Shown here piece by piece: positions 11,620 through 23,157 of a stretch of 64,000 nt of DNA. Positions within the stretch are counted from its first letter, which is position 1; every line of letters begins with the position of its first letter. The stretch is from Alligator mississippiensis (Eukaryota > Chordata > Crocodylia > Alligatoridae). The DNA is taken from positions 21,398,501-21,462,500 of the forward strand of contig NC_081835.1 in assembly GCF_030867095.1 (NCBI RefSeq), read 5' to 3'. The notes under the pieces are model-generated. The model was not told the DNA's origin. It ran no database searches and saw nothing but the letters and a program-made list of their open reading frames with translations. Position numbers and translations under genes: made by a program.

Positions 11620-12135
11620 CAAGGGTAGGCAACCCCCAGCACGCATGCCAGAGTGTAGCACACAAAGGCATTTTGCATAGCACGTGTGCCTCGGGGCAGA
11701 CAGCAGGGTAGCCATGAGGGGCTGAATCCTTTTGGTGTCAGTGCTGCCTGGGCCCTTTCCACACCATCCACCCTGAAGCACACATGCACCCACTGCCAGC
11801 AAAGAACCAGGCCAGGGCTCTGCAGACCCTGCCACAGCTGCTTGCAGCCTGCTCCACTGCCTGCTGCAAGCAGCCCCGGGGTCCATAGCAGGCAGCAGGG
11901 GCCTGCCCAGAGCCCAGGCTGATTGGCAGGTAGCCAGGAGGCTGCCAGTGCCTGCACTGGGGTCTGCAGAGCCCCAGTTTGGCTTGGTGGTGGGTGCACA
12001 CACACTTCAGGGTAGACAACAGGGAAAGGACCAGGCCCCTTGTGGCTCCCCTGCCGTCACCCCTGGCATGCCAACATCTTACAAGTTGAGGTTGTAGGTG
12101 TTTTTGACACTGCCCAAAAATGTTGCCAATCCCTG
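11620..12135. mobile_element. hAT-type non-autonomous element with 8-bp TSD
   Basis: The ends are CAAGGGTAGGCAAC on the left and, reverse-complemented, CAGGGATTGGCAAC on the right. They are flanked by a perfect 8-base duplication, TGCTAAGG, at 11612-11619 and 12136-12143. Eight-base duplications with CAGGG-type ends are the mark of hAT transposons. No transposase is encoded; the overlapping open frames of 130-160 codons on the - strand are compositional. The interior is GC-rich with (C)AGCCTG-type sequence. Confidence 0.8.
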
Positions 12136-12143
12136 TGCTAAGG

Positions 12144-12975
12144 CTATCTGACAGAGTCAACAGTTGAGTGTAAGCTTTATTTTTAAGATCCCAAAATGAA
12201 GAATAGTTTTTACATAATTTTTTCAAAATCTTTTGGATTTAACTACTCCATTTTCATCACATTTCTGGTGGTAATGATTTGAAGGAGCTGAGAGATTAAC
12301 TTTTAGCATGGCTTCATATGAAAAGAGCAGGTTGTCCAAATTGGGAGTAAGTGGCATGCCAGCTCTCACAGCTACTGCTACTGGGCTGGGGATCTCTCTG
12401 AGATCAGAGCTGGTCAGCAGCACAGCTGTAGGAGTGACAGGAGTCCAGTAAGAAATGTCCCTTCCCCACCCTGCAGGACCCAGAGCTGGACTAAGGGGCT
12501 AGTTAGGGGGTTAGGGAATGCTGCTACTGCACAAGTCAGGGATTCCCTTTCCTAGTGCTGGTGCAGAGCCCGGTGCCCAGGGAAAGCCCTGTCCTGTGTA
12601 GCGCAAAGGCTGTGGAATCCCCGTTTCCCCATACTTTGCTCAGCCCTGGGATAGGGCAGCCCCAGCACCACCTCTGCACCCAGGGAGGGATTTGTCTCAC
12701 TTTGCTTTGTGTTGGAGGAGGGGAAGAAACATCGCGAGACCTGCGTTTCAGAGCTTAGGTGGTGTTCACAGCCCTGGCTGCTATGTGGTTGGTGAGGTGG
12801 GGAAGGGACAATGCAGCTTGGGATGCCAGAAAACAGCAGAGACCCATCACATGCCACGCATTCAAATTAAAACCAGATGGACACCAGCTACAAAAAGTTC
12901 TACACTTCCAATCAACATCTTTGTGGCTGATTGGCCATTTTTGTTGTGTGCTAATTACTTTGCATGTACAGCACA
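12144..12975. other. Noncoding, no firm feature
   Basis: Moderately GC-rich between 12430 and 12800 with no recognisable domain in any frame. Nothing firm to annotate. Confidence 0.35.
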
Positions 12976-13180
12976 TCTACATTTATCACACAGTTAATGC
13001 CACCTTGTATAGCAAGTTGCTCCTTTTGACATTTTTTAGCATGTTGTTTCTTTACATTTCTAAAGTTTCCTTTACTACTTCACTAACATTATTTTAAGAT
13101 GGCATTAACCTTTCAAATGTCAGATGGAAAAAAAATCGAAATTATTCAATCTGGCAGATGGAACATAGGCCTGTTTCTGC
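12976..13180. repeat. ~200-bp repeat shared with 18686-18885 (inverted)
   Basis: This stretch, from the TATCACACAGTTAATGCC end to the AACATAGGCCTGTTTC end, is the reverse complement of 18686-18885 with few differences (for example both share TATAGCAAGTTGCTCC and TTAAGATGGCATTAACC on one strand). At 18.7 kb it lies inside an hAT element, so it is a mobile or internal portion of a repeat family rather than unique DNA. No coding potential. Confidence 0.7.
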
Positions 13181-13235
13181 AGTACTACAGTCCAGCATTC
13201 GCTTCATTGGTGAGGGTCATTTGGTGCGTTTTGCT

Positions 13236-13640
13236 CAGTGTTTCTCAACCTTTTAAGTAGCAAGTGCCCCCTAACTTATGAAAATGTTAATAAGTACCCC
13301 AACACTCAATTTTCCAGGGGATATTATATTTGCAGACTGTGTGCCATATTTTGGAAGAACAGCTGTATATATAAGGGCATGACATGACAGATGTCTGATC
13401 TGGTGTGGGTAGGATTGCCACCTTTTGCACCAGGGGTGCACAACTCGAGTATGTACCTGAGCTAGAGGTGATGTTGGTTAAAGCTAGGAGGGCTGAGCCC
13501 AGTGCTGCACAAAGCACAGTACACCACATTATTACTGGGGAATTTAAAGCGCTGCACAATGCACTGTGTACCAACTTTTTTGCCAGTTTTGAGAGGAGGA
13601 AGGGGCAAAAGAGAGTTTTGGGGTTACTGTGTACCCCCTG
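13236..13640. mobile_element. Truncated hAT-like end
   Basis: CAGTGTTTCTCAACCTTTTAAG at 13236 matches the left end of the hAT element at 35.6 kb (CAGTGGTTCTCAACC), and the following AGTGCCCCCTAAC fits that family's interior. I could not find a matching right end or target duplication, and a second hAT-like start (CAGGGGTGCACAAC) occurs near 13431, so boundaries are uncertain. Confidence 0.35.
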
Positions 13641-14099
13641 TCTGTGTCTTTAGGTATAACAACACAAATAACAACCTGGATCAGGGCGCTACTCTGTTGG
13701 TTCCTGGTCAGCGCCTACCAAACAATCAGTCCTTTCCCCAGTCTATGGTACTTCCACTCATCTTTGTCGCACGTTGTTTCCTAGTAATTCCCCTAATTTC
13801 CCTTGACCAAAAAGGATTCTTGCAGTGCATTTGCTGCTAGTTCAAGCTCCTTTCTCCACAACCCAATGCTTGGTATCATCTCTGCATTTATTTTTTTCAG
13901 TGCTGCCTTTTGATGGAAACATAAATGATTAAAGGCAGCCGAATCTCACCCTTGCCTGCAGTCCCCTTCATTTTAATTCATGGGTTTTTTTCGGGGGGGG
14001 GAGGTTAAGTCTCCATTTTTTTTGAACGTTTCAACTCTCGATTTGACTGCTTCCCCTTCGCCCGGCAGTCACGGGACTTCCCTCGTCCCGTGCATTTTG

Positions 14100-14830
14100 C
14101 CTTTTTTTTGTTTTCCCCCTTGACGCCTGTGGCCAGTTACTCGCCTGAGAGGGAGAGCGGCCGGCGGCTCGGGCAGGGGCGTCCTCCTGCCCCCTGCACT
14201 GGCCCGCGCTCTCCGTGGCTGGGCAGGGGTCGCGGGAGGCCCGGCTCGGGCTGGTGCTGCGAGAGGAGAGGCCGGGCCGGGCCGTCGCTGGAGCGGCGAG
14301 GGGCGGCGCGGCGCGGCGGCTCGGCCCCGCGCCGGGGAAGCCCGCGCCGCCGAGGAAACTCCCCGCGCCGGGAGAGGCGGGGAATGAGGAAGGGAGAGCG
14401 AGAGAGCGCGGGCGGGAGCCGGAGCCGGAGCCGGAGCGGAGTCGCCGGCCGGGGCGGTGAGTGGCCGCGGGGGGCCGGCGGGTGCGTGACCCGGGAGGGC
14501 GCGGGGAGCCCTCGCGGGACGGGCTGGGGCTGAGCGCGGCTTGCGGAGGGGGCAGCTCTGAGCCGCCTCGTCCCCCAGAGAGGCTGCCCTGCCCCAGTGC
14601 CTCGCATCTAAGACGAGCCGCAGTGGGATTGGGGGGGCGGTTCCCACTCCCGCCCTGAGCCTGGGTCAGACCCACAGCAGCCGCTTGCCCCCCTGGTCCC
14701 CTCTGCCCCGCCGGCGGCAGGGGCTGCGCGCGGGGGAGCGGCCTCAGCAGCCTTGACCGTGAGGGGGGCAGGAAGGGGGCAGAGGCCAAGGGGGGGCGGC
14801 CTGCCCGATGACCTCCCCTCTCCCAGCTAC
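14100..14830 (+). promoter_or_regulatory. CpG island, probable gene promoter
   Basis: About 700 bases of very high GC with dense CpG, in sharp contrast to the AT-rich surroundings where CpG is rare. There is no TATA box in a plausible place, which suits a broad housekeeping-type promoter. GC boxes (GGGGCGG, GGGCGG) occur, and GGAGCC hexamers are tandemly repeated near 14416-14435. Long open frames on both strands result from lack of A/T stops and are not evidence of protein. Orientation toward + is inferred from the strong splice donor inside it; a divergent transcript cannot be excluded. Confidence 0.65.
14200..14456 (+). other. Candidate noncoding first exon
   Basis: A consensus 5' splice site, GGGGCG followed by GTGAGTGG, begins at 14457 inside the CpG island. 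The sequence upstream contains no short obvious coding start with recognisable protein, so this would be a 5' UTR exon with the start codon in a downstream exon. The transcription start is unknown, and the left bound given is only approximate. A second donor-like GGGTAAGT occurs at about 14970-14977 and could mark a longer or alternative first exon. Confidence 0.4.
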
Positions 14831-14839
14831 CTGATCCTC

Positions 14840-16970
14840 CCCTCTCCCAGCCGCTGCTTTCCCTTCTGTACCAGTTGGGAGGATGAATTGAAGATGACCC
14901 TCCGATAACAAAACAATTATGACAAACTCATACATTTTCTATCTATAGAGTCTAATGGAGTGGGAGGAGGGGTAAGTTAAATGCAGGGCTGTCTCAGAGT
15001 CGAGTAAATACAGTATATTTCTCCAGGTAGAAACTACCATGCTCGGGGCCTAGGGCTGGACTATTCTGTTTAAGGTGAAAGGAAAAACAGATATAATTTC
15101 TATTGGAATGAGGTAAAGACAACCTGGGAGGCTGTGAAGTAGGAGCATCGGGACCAGGAGCAGCTGACAGTCGCAGTGCAGAACAAAGGCTGGCTGGCGG
15201 CTGGGACAGAGAAACCATTCAGAAGCAGAGAGGGTCGGTAACACCTGTGGAGTGAAATGTTTAGAAGGGATCAGGTAGATTATAATGAGCCATAAAGTCA
15301 ATTGACTTCCTCAGTGCTGCTTGACCAGAAATGTTGCTGCTGCTGGAATCAGAGTGGGGTGCAACATGGATCTGCCCCCATGGTACAGAATTTGGTTCCT
15401 TAGGACCTGAATGCTGAGGATGAGCACAGATGCCATGCCTGGGTCTCCCCCACTGCAGTTGGATACAAAATCACAGTCTAAATTAGCATAGCTCTAGCCA
15501 CTAAATCAGGCTGATATCAACACTTTCTGCTATCCAGCTATGAGATAAATTGTAATATGAAACAACTGGAAGTAACATGCACATAGGAGACTGTGGTGGG
15601 TGGAAATGGGTGGGTCAGGTGTGATAGTCTGCAGTGATTTGCCATAGCGTGTGAAAATGTAGAGAAAACTTGAGAGAAGTTTTGTAATTTGAAGGGAAGA
15701 CCCGACCGCATAGGCAGCTATATAAAAAACATATCTTCCCTTTTTTTTTTTAATTTTTTTTTTTTAGTTTGTTACTTTGGTGCTTACTGTGCCTGTAATT
15801 TTACATAGGAAAATCTCTCTCTGTTTCTGAGAGGAGTTTAAAAGCAACAATACAGCAAGGCCCTGTGATGTGCCAAGGTAACATGTGTACTGTAATCTTT
15901 TGGCCTCCCTTCCCACACGCACTCAGACCTCAGTTCCGTTTTTGGAGTCTGCAGTTCACTCTGAGATTTGGTTTTGTGCTGGTCGGTCTGGCTGGATTCC
16001 AAGCTGGAAGCTTTAGCTTGTGCGTAAAACCTGGAGGGGTTTGCTCTGAAGATTGTTCCCCCGGCCCTGCTTTTAAGCAAGTAAGCTATGAAAACACAGG
16101 GCTCATAGTTACGATCTGTTTGTTTGTGCCATTTGTGATTTGAAGTCAGTGGCAGCTTCAGATGCCTAAATATGGAGATAACAACTAACCCTAGGCCTCC
16201 AGGTTTTTATTCGTAGGTATTTTTGATTGTAATGCACTCAGCCCGCACACCTGGGCTTGAACCTTGGAGTCTGCACTTGAACTTTAAAGTTCTGTCTATT
16301 CTCTTTATTTCTGATAGTTAATTTATTTGGCAGCTGACTAATAAATGAAGGTAACAATATACTTCAAGTGTATTCTGTATCTGCTTTTCTGGGGTTGCAA
16401 TCTTTATGAATGTATCTAATCTGAAGCAATTTTTAATTCAACATGAGAAGAATTCTGGAGTTTTAGCATGTTCTTTGGAAGGCATTATTAATATTGAGGT
16501 TAATTTATTTGCTGTGAGTTGCTTCTTCCATTGCTGGGTGGCATTGGTGTCTGTACTTCAAAGTTACCGCTTGCTGCAATTGAGTACTGTATTGGCTGAT
16601 GTGTGTTTTATACGTGTGTGGTATCTGATGTAACATTAAACCCTTAAAAATCTAAATTTAAGACACTGAATTCAAATTAATTTAATTTATCGTGCCACAT
16701 CATCATCTAAGACTTTTTAAGGTCTTAAATGATTATGTGTTACATGTATTGAGCATGTACCTGGTCATAATTGGTGTGAATGAAATGTTTTAATAGCTGC
16801 TTATTCTGAATCTTTAACTTTCCAGTAGTTAAATCTTTAACTTTTCAGTAGTACTTAATTTGCCATTGGGGTCATACCAGTGTCTTAGGTTTCTAATAAG
16901 TAAAAAAGTGTATAATGATTTTGAGTATTACATGTGAAAGCATCTGCTCAATAAGTACAAATGCTATAAT
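14840..16970. other. Presumed first-intron sequence, no repeat recognised
   Basis: Mixed-composition DNA with a long T tract at about 15740-15767. If the CpG island drives a + strand gene, this is intron. The 92-codon frame at 15865-16143 has no recognisable domain and no splice support. Confidence 0.35.
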
Positions 16971-16977
16971 AAATGCA

Positions 16978-17185
16978 CTACGAATCTCTTTTATTAGACC
17001 AACCCAAATAGTTGGAAAATAATTATTAAGCAAGCTTTCAGGTTCAAAAACCCTTCGTCAGGCTAAGGAAGTTTCAGCAGTTGGTGTGTGCTCTTCCTGG
17101 ATGGAATGAAAAGTAAAGAAGCCAGGGGTGGGGCTGGTCTGCATATAAGACAGGTAGTCAGTGAAAATGTAGATAAACACCCTAC
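16978..17185 (-). mobile_element. Penelope-like element 3' fragment
   Basis: The + strand TCTTTTATTAGACCAACCCAAATAGTTGG, then GCAAGCTTTCAGGTTCAAAAACCC and the block ending in AAGTAAAGAAGCCAGG, matches the low-coordinate half of the larger element at 28539-29203, whose coding strand is -. It is 5'-truncated, carries no coding part, and the first few bases of the terminal sequence are lost. Confidence 0.75.
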
Positions 17186-18561
17186 ACCCCTGCTTTGAAT
17201 CTCTTTGAAGTTTTCTGTGTGCAGAATTTGACTGCAAGCAGCTTACATTGGGTTAAATCTCATGCTCCTTCTCAATAATAGTTCAGTAAGAGTTGCCATT
17301 TTTCCTTTATAATATGGCAGAGGGATCTTTTTAATGGGAAGATGTCAAAGGATTTTGTTGGTGTAAGCCAGTCCCTTCAACATTATTTTCAAGTAGTTTA
17401 TGTTTAATTTTCTGGGTCTCTCTATCTATTTATTTATTTATATTTTTAACCAAGATCTATTTCAGTGGAATAATTATTATGTTCCCTACGAGGCTGTATT
17501 GAAATGTCATAAAAAGTGACTGAGAGAATCCAGTCCACCTATCTGATGCTTAAAAGCCTGAATGCTTGTGTACAAAACTGGAATAAATGACAAAGTGACA
17601 AAGACCCTGTGTACCTGAGGTTGTGAGAGGATAAAGAAACAAGAAGTAAGGCTCTTGTGAAATTGCTTCCTTGTGGCGCTTTTCATTTGAATACCTCGAG
17701 TATAACAGAGATTTTAACTGAAAGACTTTTAAGCTCTGTGAACCCATGTGTCTCTGCTGACTTTTGCCCCTTAAGTTTTAAGGGTTGTCTTGGGAGTTCT
17801 AGTTGCATGTCTCCCATGAAATCTGTAGCAAGCCAGTGGCTAAAATCCTGTGGAAGTCTTAAAAGCATGAACTGATAACAAAATATGGCATGATTGCAAT
17901 AGTGTGCAAATAAACAGCTCTATTCTCTAATAATCTGTGAAGAATGGATACTCTTACACTTCTGTTTTGATAAAAACAGCTCCAGAATAGCTATTATGGA
18001 ATAAATTGCTATGTATAACACATGCGACACATGAGCTTAACTAAAGCATGTAGTTTTCCATTTACAGCACGAGCATGCTTAAATGGCTTACTTTGTCTCC
18101 TAGAAAATGTAAGCAGTTACTGGAATTTACAGCCGTGTTTTTATTTGCATCTGATTAAGTTACAGATGCTTAACTCTGAGGATCAAGCAAAAAGAATTGA
18201 GGTGCTTGACAGGTGTAAGGCTATTCAGACCATTGATGACTAAACAAGAGAGTGTATGGATCAAATTATATGGTGGGTTGGTGGGTATGGACAGATGTAA
18301 CAATTGGAGCAACGGACAGAAGCTGTTAGGATTCAGCTCTCTTACATCTATCTATCTGCATGATTCTGTGGCAAATCAAGTGTAGCAAAATGACTCCAAG
18401 TTTCACCCTGCTTCATTCAGGATCAAAGAGCAATTTAGCTTGCTTGTATCTCTGCAGGATCATGCAGACCTAGTAGGTAAATAATAATAGTTGCTGCACC
18501 CTTGGGAGCAGCAGCTAGCCCTCACCTTCTAAAACAACTAAAATATACATTTTTCTATATC
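17186..18561. other. AT-rich noncoding, no feature seen
   Basis: No repeat family or gene supported. Short frames (65-73 codons) lack any recognisable motif. Confidence 0.4.
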
Positions 18562-18569
18562 CAGTAGTG

Positions 18570-19050
18570 CAGGGGTGTCAAACTCATTAGGCCCTGTGGG
18601 CCAGATGAGTAATGCAGAGCCAGTCAGTAGGCTAGATAGGGCAGTCTGGCTTGGGCCCTGCGTGCGTGGGCCCTGAGTGCGCGGAAACAGACCTACGTTC
18701 CATCTGCCAGATGGAAAAAAATGTAAAGTATTCAATCTGACAGCATTTAAAAGGTTAATGCCATCTTAAAATAATGTTAGTGAAGTATTAGAGGAGACTT
18801 TAGAAATGCAAAGAAACAACATGCTAAAAAAAAGTCAAAAGGAGCAACTTGCTATACAACGTGACACTAACTGGGTGATAAACAAACAGCAGTCTGGCTT
18901 GGGCCCTGTGTGCCTGGGTGGTGCATGCTTTAACCCCAGCCCAGCATTTAATGCATGGGGCCAGTCAGACCCCGGGGCAGCACCATGGGCCAAATGATAG
19001 GGCTCTGCAAGTTAGATCTGGCCCACAGGCCATATTTTTGGATACCCCTG
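18570..19050. mobile_element. hAT-type element with 8-bp TSD and nested insert
   Basis: Ends are CAGGGGTGTCAAACTC and, reverse-complemented from the right, CAGGGGTATCCAAAAA. A perfect 8-base duplication CAGTAGTG flanks it at 18562-18569 and 19051-19058. Inside, 18686-18885 is a 200-base stretch also found inverted at 12976-13180, and the phrase CAGTCTGGCTTGGGCCCTG occurs on both sides of it (about 18643 and 18890), as expected if the insert arrived with or produced a local duplication. Non-autonomous; no transposase. Confidence 0.85.
18686..18885. repeat. ~200-bp repeat nested in the hAT element
   Basis: Reverse complement of 12976-13180. Its position within an otherwise GC-richer hAT copy, with the host phrase CAGTCTGGCTTGGGCCCTG repeated on either side, indicates a nested insertion or a composite family structure. 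Confidence 0.65.
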
Positions 19051-19650
19051 CAGTAGTGGATCGAGGATGTTGAAAAGTGGATGTGGCAGTGGTGGCAACT
19101 CACTGCTCACTTGTCTGGCAGTGAGACTGGAGCTCTCAGTAGTGACCCATCAGTGAAGAAGGCTGTGACTGCACCATCATACCCTCTGTGAATCTGCCCT
19201 TGTGTTTGTGTCCACGCTTGTGTGTGTGCGTTCACAGATATGCTAGGCTTATTTCTCTCTAATTACTTAACTATTCTAAGTACTCTGATTATATATACTG
19301 TTATAATGGGTTTGCTTAGGTGAATGCTTTTGTTTCTGTAGAAATAATTATAGTAGTTAAACCTTTAATATAGACACCATATTACCGCTATAAATGTATC
19401 TTATACTGTTATAGCTTATTCCTTTTTCTGTACAAGATTACTGTACTAGTGTAAGTGCATTATTAGGTTCATTGTACCACTTTACTTGTTGTATAGTATG
19501 ATACAGCTTTTGTGTCCTAAAAATTCTGCAAGTTTCTAAGCCTATGTGAACTTGTGAAGTTGTATGGGGGATATCTAGACTTCTGTGGTTTTCTTTAGAG
19601 CTGATACAGCTAACCGAGGGAGGATTTTTATGAAATTTGACTCTAAAGTG

Positions 19651-19965
19651 GACAAGGTTCTTTGGGTGAATCAGATATCTTTTATTAGACCACCTTAAAT
19701 AGTTGGAAATTTTTTTTAGCAAGCTTTTGGATTTAAAAACCTGAGACTGAGGAAGTCTCTGACTGCCTGTCTTGCACACATACCACCCCACTCTGGTTTC
19801 TTTACTATTCATTCCATCCAGGAAGAGCACACACCAACTGCAGAGACTTTCTCAGCCTGACAAAGGGTTTCTAAACCTGAAAGCTTGCAAAATTTTTTCC
19901 CCCCAACTATTTAAGTTGGTCTAGTAAAAGATATCTGATTCACCCAAAGAACCTTGTCTGCCTAC
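19651..19965. mobile_element. Inverted (head-on) Penelope-like fragments
   Basis: Two copies of the same 3' terminal sequence face each other. The left arm (19651-19755) reads GACAAGGTTCTTTGGGTGAA; the right arm (about 19850-19958) is its reverse complement, ending TTCACCCAAAGAACCTTGTC. Between them, 19760-19848 continues the + strand copy (ATTCATTCCATCCAGGAAG). The result can fold into a hairpin of about 100 bp. Penelope-like elements are known to insert as partial tandem or inverted copies, so this is probably one insertion event rather than two chance insertions. Confidence 0.75.
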
Positions 19966-20045
19966 ATCCTCAGACCAAAAGTAACAAATGGCTGTCAAAA
20001 CTCAGCATTTTTCACCTGTTGTATAGATGTCTAATAGAAGTGGAG

Positions 20046-20090
20046 TGTTGGTTATAGCTGTGTTGGTCTAAGGAAGCAGACGAATTCTCC
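20046..20090 (+). mobile_element. Short Penelope-like 5' terminal scrap
   Basis: GTTGGTTATAGCTGTGTTGGTCTAAGGA resembles the GGTTGTAGTCGTGTTGGTCTAAGGA terminal sequence of the 28.5-29.2 kb element. About 40 bases remain. Confidence 0.45.
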
Positions 20091-20109
20091 TGACCCAATC
20101 AGTTGCCAT

Positions 20110-21630
20110 GTTGAGCATCAATCCTTTAAACTGCACTTCATGGGAATATATTCTAAGGTGAACGATGGAAGGTAGGTGACATACTCTTCCTTTACTCTTT
20201 ATATACAAATCTGTTAAGTAACCTTAACAGACTTGAGAAAAGATATTGATCGATATTGTTCTTTTCCCAGCACAAGACGTTTGAGACAATAATAGTGATC
20301 GTGTTTTAAGGATATTTTTTGTGGATTGTCCAAAAAATCATGACTCAGTGCACAATTGTATACAGGATTAATCTCCTAAATGCTAAAAAGGTTTATGCTT
20401 ATCAGAAATATTCTGGGAGGAGAGAAAAATATTTAAAAAAGAAAAAATGATGAAGGTACAGAAAATAAGCATTTTTCTGCAGCTTGTGTTGCATCAACAA
20501 TTCTTTGTACATGGGTCATTTTGTAACAGTTCAGAGGTGGGTTGTCTGTGCTTTGAAAAATTTTCAAAATATTTTACTTAAATGTGACATGTTGGAAGTA
20601 ATCTGTTGTATTTCATGAAAACGTAAATTTATGTTGTTTGGAAGCATCTGTAATGCATCCTTCTGGAGTATTGTACCATAATGGTTTTTTTTTTTTTTTT
20701 TTAATGTTTCAAAACCTTTGAAAAGACCTTTTTAACTTAAAATATCTTTCAGAAATGACTAGTTGTCATTGTGGTACATATGTGTTGCTGCTTCCCCTTT
20801 AAAATAATACTTTTGAAAAACACTTAAAATGCTTTGTTTTAAAGTTTTATGCTTTGAAAGGGAGAGAGTTAAATTAAGCTCAGTTGTTATTAACTGCATG
20901 AGTCATTAGAATTGGGAACAGAAATACTTCTCATAATCTTTGGAAAGAATATTGTTTTTTTGCAAAGTGTAAACCTGACAAAACACAAAGCACCAGTTTA
21001 ATAAACTAGTTGTACTGCTTGTACATGAGAGAATCAAGTATATTAACTGAATTATATAAGCAAAATCAGCATTAGTTTTTGCACCTGTGTACTTTTAAAA
21101 CTTCGGCTGAAGTATTATAATATCATGTCAAGACTAGGAGCCAGGATGTATCATTAATAACTTTTTAATAACATTTTGTGGAAAAGGAGTCAGAATTGCC
21201 AACTTTCAATTGTTGGACCAGTATGTATTGATGACACAGCATAATCCATTTTGCTTGCCTAACTTCTAATAGCAAGGTGGAGTGTTTGAAAAAATTAGAA
21301 TTATTAAGACAAACCAATTAGATCACTCAGTTGAGAAAAGAGAATAATGTGTTGCAAAATGACAGGTGAGATATTTAACTCCACTGAATATTATCACTGT
21401 ATCTTTTATTGCTATTAAACTTTATAAATTATTACAACATAAATGTCCTGGGTTGTGAAGATTCAGTTAATTCTTGTGTAAATCTCCTGTATGTTTTAAA
21501 CATTCCATTTAATTCAAACCATTGTGGATTCAGAAGATTAGATTGAATTTTTTCTAATCCTGTTTTGAGGCAAATTAGGTAAAGACTGTTTAATATGTTT
21601 AAATTAGTGAGTAGTGTAGAATGATGTTGT
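20110..21630. other. AT-rich noncoding with a poly-T tract
   Basis: No recognised repeat. A T run of about 20 bases lies at 20683-20702. Confidence 0.4.
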
Positions 21631-21785
21631 ACATGTGATGGTCCAGAAGATATGAGACAGGCAAGGGTTTCTTAGGGAGATCTCTTTTAATGGACCAACT
21701 ATGTAGTTGGGATAAAGTTAGACAAGTTTTCCAATGCAAGGCATTCTTCAACAGGTCTCTCTGGTCACAGGTAAACCAAAGGATC
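21630..21785 (-). mobile_element. Second Penelope-like subfamily fragment
   Basis: Read on the - strand it gives AACTTGTCTAACTTTATCCC, then AACTACATAGTTGGTCC and AAACCCTTGCCTG. The same order of blocks appears on the + strand at 45025-45190. The architecture (TAGTTGGTC terminal segment) parallels the more abundant family at 28.5 kb, so I assign it to a related subfamily by inference. Confidence 0.5.
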
Positions 21786-21799
21786 ACATCCTGTGCCTG

Positions 21800-22507
21800 G
21801 CTTCCTGTGAACAGAGACCTGATGAACAGCGTCTTTAATTACTGGGAAGTACCCTGAAAATTGAAACATTCGAGCTACTTCTACACTTTTATTTAACAGT
21901 ACAGTTAACAATAGCTTCCACCCTCAGAGACCATGATTAAAAACCAAACAAAAAAACTTCCAGTTTTTTCCCTCAAAATGAAATAATTAAAAAAAACCCC
22001 AACTTTCTTAAACAACGAAACTATTAATTAAACAATTCTCCAGGCTTGTCAGTGGAGAAATGCTACATGTTTTTACCTTCTGCGTCACTAGTTTATGTTG
22101 CTGCAGAGGTGTCAGAATGCTTCAGTCTTCAGGACAGGTGCAACACTATCATCAGCACTGCATGTATCCTATCAATTTGCTTACATGTTAAACTAGTCTG
22201 ATTTGTAATGTATTTGGTTAACTTCCTCCTTATCTGGCTTCTGGTACTAAAGAAGAGCTAAGTGTCTGGTAAACCAAAGGATTAGATTAACTTGGAACAA
22301 TACCTCACATCAGGTCATGTTTTGTGGTGGTTCTGGCTTCAGTGTGTTACGGTTTTATGTGGTTTCCTGTGGCTTCTTACCACTGTGTTCCTGTGTGTAG
22401 AGATTAATTGTGACATTCATGTTATTCCAAGGTTAAGCATTTTATCCCCACATGCCTTAGTAAATAGCCTAACTACAGTCAGCAGAAGGATGGCACTCCA
22501 TAGTCCT
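21800..22507. other. Noncoding, no feature seen
   Basis: AT-rich; no gene or family recognised. Confidence 0.4.
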
Positions 22508-22515
22508 GGCTCTAG

Positions 22516-23149
22516 ACCAACTTTTTTAGTGTCTGTGTGCTGCAGGCCCCTCATCCACACATTGTGTGGGCTTCACGTCTTTGGGCTGTCTGTCATGCAT
22601 GCCGCTCCATGTGAGCTCCTCTCCCCGCCCCCCCCCAACGCTGCACATTTCTTGTTATGTCACATCTCCCTTCCCTGTCCATGTACTGCATGAGCCCCTG
22701 ATGTGCCAAGCGAGTCCCCCCACCATACTGTATGGGTCCTGATATGCACCGCAAGCTCCCATTGCTCTGATGTGTGTATGTGCTGCAGCATGTAGCCCCC
22801 TTGTATGAGTGGATGCAAAATGCAGTGTCTAATCGTCATGTGGTTCTCTCTTGTACTTGGCGAGCAACTCCTGTTGCACCACACTGGTGTAGATGCCATG
22901 TGGGGTCCCCAGGTCTTCCTGAACCCTCTAGCCACAACCTCTGTCAGCCACACAGGCCACCCCACCCTACCCCACTCCCAGGGAGGGGGACAAGCAGTGG
23001 AAGCTGGAGGAGGGAGGTGGTGGCCAAAGACTCTGATAGCAATAGCAAGAGAGCAAAGTGGGGAGCTGCATCTGGCCCAGGAACGCAGGGGCCACAGTTT
23101 AACCCCTGGGGGGCCACATGCTGCCCATAGGTCACCAGTTGGACAGCTG
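22516..23149. mobile_element. Probable eroded hAT-type element
   Basis: The right end, GGTCACCAGTTGGACAGCTG, is a hAT-type terminus, and the element is flanked by the near-match 8-base duplication GGCTCTAG (22508-22515) and TGCTCTAG (23150-23157). The left terminus is eroded. The interior is GC-rich; open frames of 118-133 codons on both strands carry no domain. A similar right end occurs at 39000-39030. Confidence 0.45.
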
Positions 23150-23157
23150 TGCTCTAG

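Noticed and set aside
14031..14789. 252-codon and other long open frames on both strands in the CpG island
   Set aside because: Very high GC removes stop codons; the products are P/R/A/S-rich low-complexity and overlap on both strands. Treated as promoter composition.
19438..19830. 130-codon minus-strand frame as a gene
   Set aside because: It lies over Penelope-like terminal sequence and contains no conserved domain.
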